Source: Thereva unica (taxonomy: Eukaryota; Arthropoda; Insecta; Diptera; Therevidae). Taken from it: a DNA stretch of 64,000 nucleotides. The notes under the pieces are model-generated. The model was not told where the DNA came from and did no database searches. It saw nothing but the letters and a program-made list of their open reading frames with translations. The translations under genes and the position numbers were made by a program. Numbering within the stretch: position 1 is the stretch's first letter; each line of letters begins with the position of its first letter. The DNA lies in NCBI GenBank assembly GCA_949987705.1, contig OX465285.1:91397975-91461974 (forward strand). Direction: 5' to 3'. Positions 24,788-36,359 of this stretch are shown piece after piece.

Positions 24788-24958
24788 GTTGAATTGGACT
24801 TGTCTAGGCTATATATATGACAAGTCGTTTGAGTTGAAGAAAGTGACGTTTCAGTCGAATTACAACTATCAGCTTTGAGGCCAAAGAATCGGATTGCTAA
24901 GTTGAGTTTATAGCCCCTGGCTGAAAGTCGCAATTCGACTAAAACGTATTTATGATAT
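24788..24958. mobile_element. Foldback MITE of the gacaagtcgtttgagttg family, copy 1
   Basis: Shares gacaagtcgtttgagttgaa and gtgacgtttcagtcg with the copies near 47.2 and 57.2 kb, and is imperfectly self-complementary. Its ends are degraded. Confidence 0.55.
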
Positions 24959-25094
24959 GATATGCTTTGCCGACTTGCTCGTTATTTTCTAAAAAACATA
25001 GACACAATTTTTACACATATTGGATTGCAATTTAATCGATAAAGATCTTTTTATTTTTTTTAATGTGAAAGTTTTATGCTAATAAATCACTCTC

Positions 25095-25475
25095 TGTACT
25101 ACAGTCTGTTACGTTGTTTGTCGTGACATGGTGTAATGTCTAGTAAGTATGTTTAGTAAGGGTGATGGAATAGGTTTCGGGCTATGAGGGTTCAAGAGGG
25201 TGTTGAATTAGATGACCATGAAGCTTACGTTTGAATTCTTGAGTGTTGTAGGAGTTCGGATAGACTGACTGCGTAAGATTGTTCCACGGTCTAGTTGTTA
25301 TTTTTAGGAACGGATTCATAGGTTATCGAGTGCGCGAAAAGGAGGAGTGCTTCAGGTAGAGGGAATGAGACGATCAGACTAATCTTATTTTGCGGGTAAC
25401 AGATGGAGGAAAGCGTTTATTTCGATGGAGCAATCGCTATGATAGAAGCGCTAAAATTTTTCAGGTGGCTTCGTC
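25095..25475 (-). mobile_element. 3' end of a jockey-like retrotransposon
   Basis: Degenerate minus-strand copy of the 3' family: a diverged cagtctgttacg end, then gtgtaatgtctagtaagta, gttgtaggagttcgga and gattgttccacgg in the usual order. Confidence 0.6.
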
Positions 25476-25479
25476 ATCG

Positions 25480-26700
25480 ATTAGTTAGTTTCTACATTTG
25501 AAAAGCAGTTTTTGTATAATTTGCTGACCTGGACATAATTTGTTGGCGCGCCATCATATGAGCAAGAAATTGCCCTAATCGTTCTAGCAAAGAAAAAGAA
25601 TTTTTTTTGTCATAACATCAAAATGCAGTTTTTCGTGGAATTGCAAAGAAAACATAAATCACAAACAAAAACTTCCGATTGAAGAAAAGAATATTTCGCT
25701 ACCGTAGAGCAAGCGCAGCCTTTTATCGATTTGATTATTTTATAAGGCTATTAAAAATTTCCCTTTGGTCCTCATACTATTTTTTTAAAATTCTATATTC
25801 GAATACAAAGCAACACCCCTAAAATTTATATGTATATTATGTAAAGAACGTAAGCGTATTTCGTGCGATATGAGAAGCTATTCACCCCTAATTAAATATG
25901 CAAAAACAAAAATAAGTACTTATAAAAAGGCCAATTGAATTGAAAATAGTTCATTTTATCGTACTTCACTATTGAATTCTAATTGAAGAATGAAAAAAGA
26001 TAGCATCAGAATACATATTTTTATTGATTAAGACAGAAACCATTTGTTTTTCGTTTGTTTACCAATGTCAGTTATAGAAACAATACAACACAAAGTTGTC
26101 GTAACTTTTGTCGATTAATCACCAATGCAGATTCATATTAATCATAGCTATCGTGCATCAGTGAAATATTCACGACGAAACAAGTCCTTTTATATGGTTT
26201 AATGCTGATAATATTCGTGCACCTACAGAAATGTCCTTCTGATAATTGTTTCAAGTGGTATAGGGCCTGTTGCTTGTGTACTTGTAGTTCAATTCAATTA
26301 ATGTTGCGGCAACATAAAATTTGCACACGCATCAACGCTCTATTAATCCAAAAATTTCAATTATTCAGCAGCAATTATCCTCATGCAATCCGGTGTATAA
26401 CGAAAGAGTGATTTGTGTGTACAAAAACAATAAACATTTAATAGTAAACGTTAACTTTTATATGAAAATTAGTATAATACATTACTATAGCTCTGTGTTC
26501 TGAGAATTAATTAGTTGATTGAATTAAAAGAAATAATAATATTGTATATTCACTTTCACTTCTTACCACAGTTAATTTAGAGGTTTAGTTCCCTCCGGAA
26601 TCAATTGAATGCGACAGGAGACAGCATTGTCTGACTAATCCTACCTTCTACTTTATTGGCCTTTTTGGCTGTCACGAAATTGTTGGCCCTCATTAGACTC
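25480..26700. other. Spacer upstream of exon C
   Basis: AT-rich, with no recognised gene or repeat. Intronic for transcripts A and B. Confidence 0.4.
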
Positions 26701-26790
26701 ATTAACAAAGTGAGAATTCATTATTAATTTATTTATCACAAAAGTTTTCCATAAAAAACCAAGTGTAGCATTACGATCATCGCCAGTTAA
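26700..26790 (+). promoter_or_regulatory. Likely core promoter of exon C
   Basis: Matches the block in front of genes D-G: cattaacaaagtgaga.ttcattattaatt, a cataaaaaacc TATA-like box (26750) and a ccagttaac initiator-like site (26783), about 90 bases before the ATG. Confidence 0.55.
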
Positions 26791-26881
26791 CATTTATAGT
26801 CTTGATGAGTCGCGTGACATCAACATATTTTTTATCCAATGCTGTGTTGTGGTGATTCAAGTGTTTAAGGACTAATAAAAA

Positions 26882-27517
26882 ATGATTCCGAATTTTTTTA
26901 AAGAATGTCGAAACCCAAGTGACTTGTACGCGACATTACAGCCACTGTTTTTAGTGTCATTTATCATCGGTGTTACACCAGTACGGATAAGTGGTCCCAC
27001 GGGCAAGAGAAAAGTGGAAGTCAGCTACTTTGGATTTTTAAACACCCTACTTACCACTTGTGTTTTTTCAATATGTTTTATATTAGCGATTGTCTACAAG
27101 GAGTCCTTAATGGGATACTTCTTCGATACAAGCATTTCAATGTTGGGTGATATGTTGCACAAGTTTGGTGGATATCTAGGAATGACTATGATATTTACCA
27201 GCTGTATATTTCGAAGGAATACGCTTATTGAACTGGTGAATTTGTTAAATGATGTTGATGTTTGGTTCTTGAACGTTGGTGTTACATTGGATTATTGTAG
27301 TTCGTTGAGATTTTCTTTTATTACGATAATCGTAATGACTATCTTCAATGTTGGTTATCTCTTAAGCAGTTACTTACTTATTATAAATGTCGGAATTCAG
27401 CCATCGTTTACAGCTTTTGTGTCATTCTTTTCACCGCATATTATTTTGTCGATTGTTGTGATGCTGTTCACTTGTTTCGCACATAAAATAGAAAGGAGAT
27501 ATGATATTGTTAATAAG
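26882..27517 (+). CDS. Gr28-type gustatory receptor, alternative first exon C
   Basis: The exon codes 212 N-terminal residues: MIPNFFKECRNPSDLY, LQPLFLVSFIIGVTPVRISG (TM1), KESLMGYFFDTSISMLGD, five hydrophobic spans in all, and the exon-ending RRYDIVNK before a phase-0 donor (aag|gtatgt). It is much closer to genes D-G than to A or B (same MIPNFFK start and ISGP motif). Yet it has no private 3' exons: the next receptor exon is the shared set at 31069, giving 431 residues. It is therefore the likely form from which the complete D-G genes arose. The open frame continues 47 codons past the donor, which would give an unrelated tail if the intron were retained. Confidence 0.9.
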
Positions 27518-27895
27518 GTATGTACCAAAATGTTTGATGGAGAATTTTTTAACTTGTTTGCAAGAGTTCAGTTTACATTTAACAATTTAAGTAAATCGTG
27601 TTTTTATAGTCTTCCAAACCAAAGTAGACCGCTACGATTTTATCGTGTTGTTTTTTAGTAACCCTAAAGAAATTAATAAAAAAGGTGATCTTGCACAGTT
27701 CTATCAATTATAGCATAAAGCGTACAAGTTGGGAATGTCCTAAGCTTCTTCGGTAACTAACTATGATCTCGATGAAGGACCAATGTGTCCAAAGTAGACT
27801 TGTTAGCCGTCTAAAATGTCCATTTTCAAAGCCGAAGTATTACCGATGAAAGTCATGTAGATCAAGGGAAACTGACGTCGATTCGAATGCAGAAT
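27518..27895. other. Start of the intron after exon C
   Basis: No further receptor exon is seen here. The open reading frame that runs past the donor is intron read-through. Confidence 0.4.
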
Positions 27896-27899
27896 GAGA

Positions 27900-28370
27900 T
27901 TTCACTTGCAGTGACACCATTGGGAATTGCATCAACACTACTTGATGGTGGACGTATAATGCATTTAGCACCAAAGCTCCCACTGAATTTGAACCAGATA
28001 GAAAACACCTTCATGTAGAATCAGCATCAACTCCCGTATTACCACAGAGCCCATAAAAAACGCTCGAAGCGCTTAGCAGGGCTTTGCGATATTTCCAAGG
28101 AAAAATCAACCGATGGGAGGCGCTCTGACACTACTGGCAGGGGATTTTCACCACACTTTGGTTGTTATACCTTGATCAACGCCTACAAATGAACTTAACG
28201 CATGCTTGAAAGCATCATATCTATAGAACAGTTTTGAGCAAAACCACGCTCCAGCGAATATGCATGTCTTGCTACAAGATGTTTCTGCTCAAACATTTTC
28301 AAAACAACTTTTAAACATTGGAAATGGCGAAATTTCAACCGATAGGAGAATATTTTATTATTCGGAATCA
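27900..28370 (+). pseudogene. Helitron (PIF1-type helicase) relic
   Basis: Plus-strand fragments match the PIF1-family helicase of Helitrons: LGIASTLLDGGRIMHLAPKL (27920-27980), then LLAGDFHHTLVVIP (Walker-B region, about 28125-28170), STPTNELNACLK, and LLQDVSAQTFSKQLLNIGNGE (28270-28335). Stops and frame changes show decay. Downstream, 28409-28755 holds a tract ending in gacgcaccgggttccagctag. Its complement (accCGGTGCGTctcGC) resembles a Helitron terminus, but that part is less certain. Confidence 0.7.
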
Positions 28371-28946
28371 CAAATACGAGAGGCGGGAAAATGACAATTC
28401 CACACACATTAACATTTTGTGTATGGATTAAATGTAAACGCGCGTGCATTGTAATTTCCCCTTCGAAATTCGTTTACGTGCAACAACACTCCCCATAGTA
28501 GCTGACCACGAAAAGAGTGGCAGTAAGGCCGTTGAATTGTGATTGGGAATATACATGAGCGGATGATTTGTGAATTGTTTAATTTGTTTGTAAACCAACG
28601 GAGCGATACTTTTCTTTTCGAATGTACTTTCGTAGTGGGATTTGAGATTCTCACTGCCCATGGAAAAGGCGATTTTGAGATTCCCAACTGTTTTGGCGCA
28701 CGCCATAGTATTGGCTTATAGATGCAGCGAGACGCACCGGGTTCCAGCTAGTTATAGTGGTGGAAAAAGTAATTGAAATAGAAAAAAATTTCATCTTTTT
28801 TGAAAATAAATATATTATTAATGAAACAAATAATAAAAAATCATTTCCATCTATTCATAGGGTAGTATTTAATAAAACTTTAATGGACCGATATTTTTCG
28901 AAAAAAGGAAATTTTGAAAACTCGCTCAGGAAAATATAATCAAATA

Positions 28947-29390
28947 CTACGTTTACAAGCGGAGTTTCCCTCCGGATGGAAGTTTCGATCCGGAGTGAAA
29001 CACCGCTTATAAACCAGGAGTGAAAATCCAGAACTTGGATTGTCGCTCCCGAAGAAAAAGCTGGAGTGAAACTTCGATTCTGGTTTATGTTGTGCTAATA
29101 AACGCTGACTGGGAGTGAGAATTTTTTCCAAAGGGGAAAACTTTGTAAAGAAGAAGCTGGGTGTTTTATTTTGCAACAATAGATTTTTTTCTTTGTTTAT
29201 TGATATTTTTAAATACATTAAATTAAACATTGGGTTTATATTTGTCTTTGCTATGATTTTGAATTTGAGCTTGGAGCTGTCATCTTAAACCAGAAAGTAT
29301 TTTGGATTTACACTCCCACTGTTTATAAACGCATCGGGAGTTTTACTTTGGATTGAAGATCCAGGAGTGAAACTCCGCTTATAAACGTAG
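28947..29390. mobile_element. MITE with CTACGTTTA ends and TA duplication
   Basis: The left end ctacgtttacaagcggagtt and the right end read in complement (ctacgtttataagcggagtt) are near-identical. TA flanks both sides (28945-28946 and 29391-29392), as for Tc1/mariner-mobilised MITEs. The interior repeats the phrase cggagtgaaac/gtttcactcc several times. No protein. Confidence 0.7.
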
Positions 29391-29392
29391 TA

Positions 29393-31068
29393 AAAATTAA
29401 ATTGCCCAGAACGGGAGAGAAGAAAATAAGAGACCTTTTTTCACACGAAACTAAGTTTTGGCAAGTTTTGATGTGTGCCTCGGGTCATTATTCTGCAAGA
29501 ATTCCCATTTTAAAGGCATATCTTCCTTTGCGTAGGGATTCGTGGCCGTATTCGGTATTTCTGCAAATCTATCACACACATAGGTATTGTGCTTATTCCA
29601 AAATATGGGTCCAACAGCCTAAAGCATGATGCGTCCTGCGCCATCCTTCATCGTTTTTGGGTGTATTTAGCTTCAAATTCACAATTGTTTCTATTATTTT
29701 TTCCACCACTGTTTATCACACAAAACGAGATGGCTTTGCCAATACGGACAATCTTGTATAGGAATCATCGAGAGAATTCAGTTGGGAAACTCAATGCTTG
29801 GCTTATAAATTGTGATAGCAAGACGATAGATCTGGTCATCGACGGCTTCAGCTCAAAAAAGAAATCACAAGGGTGATGATCCACTCAGTTCACAAAAAAA
29901 AAATCCTAATGTACTTGGTGTTACATTTTAAAATTCATGGTGCCAATTTTGATTCACTTTTTTCTCTCTGTTCTAATCTTTCTCTATCTGCATTTTGAAT
30001 ATCAAAATGATTGCATTATCTAACGATTTCTTGTTATAGTTAATCGTGATCTATTCTACTCCTGCCTGTAACCTATGTATATTTGCTCATAAAGTTCAAT
30101 GCAATTAGATGAACCTACTAAAATTGCCAAAGAAATTCAATTTAGAGATAAGAGCTCTTTTGTTTATTATTATTATATTATACTATTATCTTATTTTCTA
30201 TTAGTACATAGTAATCTAAAAAAATTTGACCAAACTATACTCATATAACATAGCTTACAATATATAATATTCAAATAAATACTATGCGCCAATGCGATCA
30301 ATCTTTTAATTTAATTAATTCGAGTGGAAACTTGATATCTTCGCATGACTCTACCTATGAGCATAAAATTACTTACAATTAAATTTCATGGTCAATTATG
30401 GCTTGAGTTGATGGATCATTTTTGTAATTTTTTATTGCACAATTATACACGTAACATTTGTAATTTACGCATTTCTTCATATTTCTTTCTATGCAGTAAA
30501 AATGTATAGCGTTATGATGTCTATATGAACTAATTTCCTTGGGTGTGCCATATTTAGCGATAGGTTTTAATAAATGTTTCTCAAGAGGAGACTCTTTTTT
30601 CAAATACTTTTTTAGATTCTATTGAAATTGCACATTCAGTATATAAAAAATTAATTTTTATTAATATTTTAGTAGTGAATAATTCTATCACTCTTCTGAG
30701 AGGAAGTACAAAAGCATTTCAAACGAATTTCCAAAAGAAGTTTAACGACAAAAGTTTCAATTTATTGAACATATTCAAGCTGCTAAATCAGCAAACATTC
30801 TGAACGAATAGTCTTCCCCATTACTTTGAGTGAACCAGGACGATCACCAATTTCGAGATCAAATAATTTCACTTTTGATTTTTTTCTCTATTGTTGAACT
30901 ACACTATATGTTTTACCATTCAATAAATGTCGATAGTGAGTAGAAGTCTCTAAAAATCTAACTTAAAAGTCCAATAATAATAGAGAATCAAAACCTCTAG
31001 TAATGATATAAACCCTAATCGAATCAAATAATCAACTAATAACTATCTTCTTTAAATATATTTCTCAG
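29393..31068. other. Last part of the long intron before the shared exons
   Basis: No gene was recognised. Short open frames at 29402-29629 and 30379-30603 have no family resemblance. The stretch ends in the acceptor tttctcag at 31068. Confidence 0.4.
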
Positions 31069-31844
31069 ATTCTTCAAAATTTATCACTGGAAATAACTGA
31101 CAAATACCGAGCACCAACAAAATCAGGAAATTCATCAAAATGTGAATCATTTTCCATGTACACAATTGTATCAAAATCATCAAGTGAAGTCATCGATGAT
31201 TCGATGCAAGTGCACAGCTTACTTTGTGATGCAGCATCAACAGCCAACAAATACTTCACTTATCAACTTTTAACAATAATTTCAATATCCTTCTTAATTG
31301 TGGTCTTTGATGCATATTATGTCCTGGAAACAGTTTTAGGGCAATCCCGGAGAGAGATACACTTTAACACAACCGAATTTGTTGTATTCTTTTCATGTCA
31401 AATGGCACTTTATATGCTTGCTGTTTATGCTATTGTTGAAGGAAGTAGCAGAGCAATTAATCAGGTAGTGTGATTTTTGAGTAAACAATTTTATTAATAA
31501 ATAATAAATATGTTTTTTTTTCTAGAGTCAAAAAACAGCTTCACTTGTTCACAGATTGTTAAATGGTACAAAAAATGAAGCTCTCAAGGAGAAACTTTCA
31601 TATTTCTCTTTGCAATTGATACATGAAAAAGTTCAATTTACTGCAGCAGGACTGTTTAACATTGACAGGACTTTATATTTTACTGTAAGTTTACATCCTT
31701 TGTTTACATATTATACCGTACATTAACTTTAATTTACAGATAACAGGTGCAGCAACAACTTATCTTATAATTTTGCTCCAGTTTACAACCGATGCACCAA
31801 CAGCCGCCCCAGTATTGTGTAATGGTACGCATACTAGTGCTTAG
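31069..31844 (+). CDS. Shared 3' exons of the A/B/C Gr28-type locus
   Basis: Three phase-0 exons code the common C-terminal 219 residues: exon 2 (31069-31464, ILQNLSLEIT..), exon 3 (31526-31684) and exon 4 (31740-31844, stop TAG). Exon 2 carries the Gr28 region SEVIDDSMQVHSLLCDAAST and two membrane spans (FTYQLLTIISISFLIVVFDAYY; FVVFFSCQMALYMLAVYAIVEGSS). Exon 3 holds FTAAGLFNIDRTLYF. Exon 4 holds the gustatory-receptor signature TYLIILLQF in TM7. Acceptors are tctcag, tctag and tacag; donors are gtagtg and gtaagt. The only upstream partners are first exons A, B and C. AATAAA follows at 31877. Exon 3 begins SQKTA where D-G have CKDTA. Confidence 0.92.
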
Positions 31845-31876
31845 AAAGTGTTTGAATTTAAAACTTTTGTAGATTT

Positions 31877-31882
31877 AATAAA
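31877..31882 (+). promoter_or_regulatory. Polyadenylation signal of the A/B/C locus
   Basis: AATAAA lies 33 bases after the stop codon, with a second overlapping copy following. Confidence 0.5.
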
Positions 31883-31899
31883 TAAATAATAATGCTTAA

Positions 31900-32760
31900 T
31901 ATAGATTTAGTTTTTTTTTAGATTGTAATAGCTTAATTTCTCCTACTCCCTCTCTCAGGTTTTGAACGACAGCATTCTGATAGGCATCTCTTCTTTCTTC
32001 AAGTTTTAGCTTGCCTATGTCGTATCTTAGTTTGACGGCACAGAGGGCAAGAGCTTTGATCGTTATCCGAGATTTAAGTTTCTCTTTGACGAGATAGTGG
32101 TCCGAGCCACAGCACGCTCCTCTCATAGTCCTCACATCCTGAATAATCGTGTCCCCTCTTCACTCAATCAGGATGTGATCAACTTGATTATTTGTTATCC
32201 CGTCTGGTGGCTGCCATGTCATCTTATGAATATTTTTGTGCGGGAACATTGTTGGACCTCCTATACTGGAGTTCAAGCTAGCGAGATCGATCAACCTACT
32301 ACCATTGTCATTGGTAGCGTTATATAGGCTGTGCTTTCCTATGAAGTCCTCTTCTTTTTCTACTTTGGCGTTCTCGTCTCCAAGCACCATTTTAATGTCG
32401 TTTGATGGTATTAATCTGATGGCGTTTGTTTTTTTTCAACTATGAAGGCAACTCCGAACTCTCTTCTTCCATTCGATGAACCACTGGAGAGTATCGAGTG
32501 GGTTCTGAGATCCATTATGCCACTGTGAGTCCATTTGGCTTCCTGTAGAGCGGTGACCATTTTGTCGTATTTCTAGTAATAATAAAAGCGAACGCAAAGC
32601 GCCCGTCCTGTTGAGCGTTCTGACGTTCCAAATTCTAAAGTCAAATTCCATATTTCGTCGACTGGGCTATTGCCGTTGGGCCCGTCCTGTCCAAGGCCTG
32701 CGTTGAGGATTCTTGAAGGGTGGGTTTTTCGGGTGGAAAGTTATCAGCCTGGCGCCCAAC
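31900..32760 (-). pseudogene. Non-LTR retrotransposon endonuclease relic
   Basis: The minus strand carries the N-terminal apurinic-type endonuclease of a non-LTR pol: WNVRTLNRTGALR (near 32625), MVLGDENAKVEKEEDF with the active-site GD.N box (near 32380), FPHKNIHKMTW..PDG, NNQVDHILI, and the terminal GSDHYLVKEKL (SDHyLV box, near 32100). Stops separate the pieces. No RT domain is attached. Confidence 0.8.
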
Positions 32761-33044
32761 CTCCAACCTGAAGGACCACTCCGGTAATTGTTTAGTTTTG
32801 AGGCGCAAAACACACGCCTTTCACCCTCCTGCGTCCCTTACTTTTGTATAGACCAGAGTATCCATCCAGAGGTCACCCGATGTAAAGTCAACAACTTCGT
32901 GGAGGAGGAGGTAGGATTCGGTAGCATATCGGAAGATCTTAGATAGCGTAGAACTTAGATCACAGATGGCGTTTCTCAGGGCTTGTCACCATCAAAGCTC
33001 CCTGAAGCCGTTAGTACCATTTGACCCCATAACAGACATTAAAA

Positions 33045-33930
33045 CTATTCAGAAATAATCTAGCTGATAATGAAATAGAACAATATTCGATTGATTCGCC
33101 AACTAACAAGAGGAGAATGATGAGTAAACTGCACTCAGCTCTCTGTTGACATGATCAACAAAGATGAGTAGCCTGTTCTTACTTTTATAGATTAATTAAG
33201 TATGTGGACACTTATCAAACGAAACGTGCATTTGCACAATTTTAAAAAGAATGGACGGTTCTTTACTACGTTAAACTCATATCATCATAAGGTGTGCCTT
33301 CCTACAATGTTAGATCCTTACATTGATAGCACTACGCTACGGAATGAGGCTTTAATTGGGTTGAAGAACTATTGCCGATATAAATTCGGACATGCATCAG
33401 CTATTAATTAAGCATTCTCTCTGTTTCTGCAGTTAGTAAATATTGTCATAAAGTCAAATGTGTAAACCTACACAAACTGTGTAACTAAATTTACTATTTT
33501 ATTGTAACCCTAAGCTTTTTGTACCAAAAATTTGTAAAGAATGCGTAAACATTTAGTTGTACGAGTTTAATTAGTATATTTAATGTTTGGATCTATAGTT
33601 CTTTATAACTTCTACGCTCCATGGTTAAAACTGAAGAATGATAATAAGCTTCGAGTAATATTTCATTTAACTTAATTGGCTGCTATAGTTTTGTATATGT
33701 ATAATCCTTTATTTTTGTTACTCTGTTCAGGTGACACGAAGCTTTTGGATCACATTACTCTCATTAACAAAGTGAAACATCATTATTAATTAATTGCTTG
33801 GGCGCAAAACCTCTATAAAAACCAATTAAATTGACGATTTATCATTAGTTAATTTTTATATCCTCATGAGTTGACTGGCATAGAACATTTTAACCAAGTG
33901 TCTGTTTTAAGTGTTAAAAACTAATAAAAT
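33045..33930 (+). repeat. Duplicated 5' flank, unit of gene D
   Basis: About 0.9 kb upstream of gene D aligns with the flanks of E (from 40310), F (from 45465) and G (50510-50831 plus 53233-53836). Shared landmarks are attgattcgcc, ctgttgacatga, gtatgtgga.acttatcaaacgaaac, cgtgccttcc.acaatgttaga, and gaactattg.cgatataaatt.gg. It shows that the duplication unit was gene plus flank. Confidence 0.8.
33745..33850 (+). promoter_or_regulatory. Likely core promoter of gene D
   Basis: ctcattaacaaagtgaaaca, then attattaattaatt, TATAAAAA (33814) and a degenerate initiator ttagttaa (33845), in the same order and spacing as in front of E, F and G. Confidence 0.55.
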
Positions 33931-33933
33931 AAA

Positions 33934-35716
33934 ATGATTCCGAATTTTTTCAAGAAATGTCGAAAACCTAGTGATTTGTACGCAGCATTACAGCCACTAT
34001 TTTTGTTGTCATTTATCATTGGCTTAACACCAATTCGAATAAGTGGTCCACCTACACAGAGGAAAGTTGAAGTCACATTCTATGGAATTTTAAATACTTT
34101 AGTTATAGCTAGTGTCTTTTCAGCTTTCTTTATAGTAGCGTTAATTAATAAAGAATCTTTGACCGGATACTTTTTCAGATCGGATGTGTCGGTATTTGAA
34201 GATATCCTGTATAAACTAGGCGGATATTTCGGATTGACTATAATATTTATGAGTTGTATTTGTCAAAGGAGCATACTTACATATAAAACTTATTAATAAT
34301 TTAGCAGAAGTTGATGTTTGTTTATTGAATTTGGGTGTTTCAATTGATTACCGTGTTTCAATTCGATTTTCGTCGGTTATGATAATCATAATAACTATAC
34401 TTAATATCACGTATCTATTTAGTATGTACTTACTTATCAGAAGTGTTGGAGTTTATCCATCGTATTCAGTGTTTATATCATCATTTTTACCACATTTTAT
34501 ACAATCAATTATACTATTGATGTTTATGCTTCTTGCCTACAAAATAAAACAGAGATTTTTGTTAATTAATGAGGTAAATATTGTTTAAAATAAAGTTTTA
34601 CATGAATAACATTAATCAATCATTTATCTGGAAAGGAAAAGTCAATAAAAAGTCTAATTCATACTATTAAGACACCAACTGTGTGTGCGATTTTTTAAGG
34701 AAATTTGATTTCGCTAGACCTGCTAGCAGATATTGCAAATCTCTATAGTTTCCTTAGTACTTACTAGTCTATTACTATGATATGGACTTTCCTGCCTATA
34801 CAACAATGTAATTTCCGCAACCCTGGATTAGTACAACCAATTCATCACCAATGTGAAAAGCCCTTTTCGCGCTTTTCTTTTCAAATTGACAATAATCAAA
34901 AGTCCAATATTTAATAAAACTCTTTCCTTTCTTTAATCCTCAGGTTCTACAAAATTTGACACATAAATTATCGGGTAAATATAAAACATTCAGAAAGACG
35001 GAAAGTTCATCGAGCTTTGAAACATTCTCAACGTACGCCATAGTATCAAAACCAGCAAGTCAAGTCATCGATGATGCAATGCAAATCCATAGCTTAATCA
35101 GTGATGCAGCATCAGCAGCAAACAATTACTTCGGTTATCAACTTCTTCCAATAATTGCAATGTGCTTTATGATTACTCTCTTTGGTAGTTACTATCTTTT
35201 GTGGGCAATTTTAGGACGAATGGACAATTCAATTCAATATAAGAGAGAAGAATTAGTTATACTATGCGTATGCGAAATGTTCTTCTATATATTTGCGGTT
35301 TTGGCTATTGTTGAAGGAAGTAGCAAGACAACAAAAGAGGTTACTGAAGATTTTTAATTAAGAAGTTAAAGTATAGAAAATATGTTTTGGTTTTTGTAGT
35401 GTAAAGACACGGCTTTGTGTGTTCATAATTTACTGAATAGCACAAAGTCTGAAAGTCTTAGAGTACAACTGTCGTATTTTTCACTGCAGTTGTTACATCA
35501 TTCAATCCATTTTACAGCAGCAGGATTTTTCAAAATAGACAGAACTTTGTATTTTATTGTAAAAAATTTAAGGTTTTGTTTTCAACATTTTAGCTTAATA
35601 TTAACTCGTTACAGATGGTCGGAGCAACGACTACTTATCTTATAATTTTGTTGCAGTACTCAAAGACAGCAACGGATATGCCCGAACTGTTTAACATTAC
35701 ACAAGCAAATCTTTAA
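33934..35716 (+). pseudogene. Gr28-type gene D, broken by a 4-bp insertion
   Basis: Four exons are recognisable: 33934-34573, 34944-35339, 35400-35558 and 35615-35716. All splice sites are in place (donors gtaaat, gttact, gtaaaa; acceptors cctcag, ttgtag, ttacag) and there are no stops in exons 2-4. Exon 1 is 640 bases instead of the 636 in C, F and G. Against the paralogues there is an extra ACAT-type tetramer at about 34278-34284 (agcatacttacatataaaac against aacttacttataaaac). The frame shifts and stops at 34294-34296, after QRSILTYKTY, in the fourth membrane region. Downstream sequence (NLGVSIDYRVSIRFSSV..) resumes in the original register. Unless there is a sequencing error, this is a recent pseudogene. 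The TM7 signature reads TYLIILLQY. Confidence 0.85.
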
Positions 35717-36355
35717 GGATATTTTTTAAGTTTAGGATGCTTTAACAATGCTTCATTTATTCAGAAAAATTTCCACTGAATTCCATTTTAACACATCTGA
35801 ACGACATCTAAATAAATCCCCGATACCGCGAAGACTTTCAAGAGGACATCGAAGATTTATTGTAGAACGAGCTCAGTTGTGGGGACTTTCAGGAGAGGCT
35901 AATAAAAGCGTGAAGTTTATTTTAAAAGTGACAATTGCCACTTTCAACTTGGAGCAAGCAGCTTACAAACTTTATTGGATGAAGCTGAGAACATCGCCAA
36001 TGGGCGTCCATTGACCTGCATCAGGGATGACTATACAGATCCGAAGTTCTTAACGCCTAATCTATTTTTGAAAGGAACTGCAAACCTAGAAAACGGCAAA
36101 CAGTTCTAAATCCGGTACTACTTTGGCGATCTTAAGAGAAGTGTGGTTGAGAAAATGCCGAACAATGCGCTATCTTGTTAGAAGATACAAATTTCATGTT
36201 TAACAAACACAGAATAAAGAAATAATAAAGCTTATATAATTATTATAAATAATCTTTTATTTACGCCTCTATAGCCGGGTTTATTTAGCTATAAGCTATA
36301 GCGTTATCTGTCCTATATACTAAAAAGCGCATATAAAAAGCGCATACGTGGTGAA
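35717..36355. other. 3' flank of gene D
   Basis: The first 80 bases (catttattcagaaaaatttccactga) are shared with the 3' flank of gene E. The rest is anonymous. An open frame at 35748-36014 shows no family resemblance and begins in the shared flank, so it is not called. Confidence 0.4.
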
Positions 36356-36359
36356 AACT

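Noticed and set aside
27518..27658. Extension of receptor exon C by 47 codons
   Set aside because: It follows a good phase-0 donor at the same place as in all paralogues, so it is intron read-through.
35748..36014. 88-codon open frame after gene D
   Set aside because: No family resemblance, and its start lies in duplicated 3' flank of the receptor genes. There is no support for a gene.
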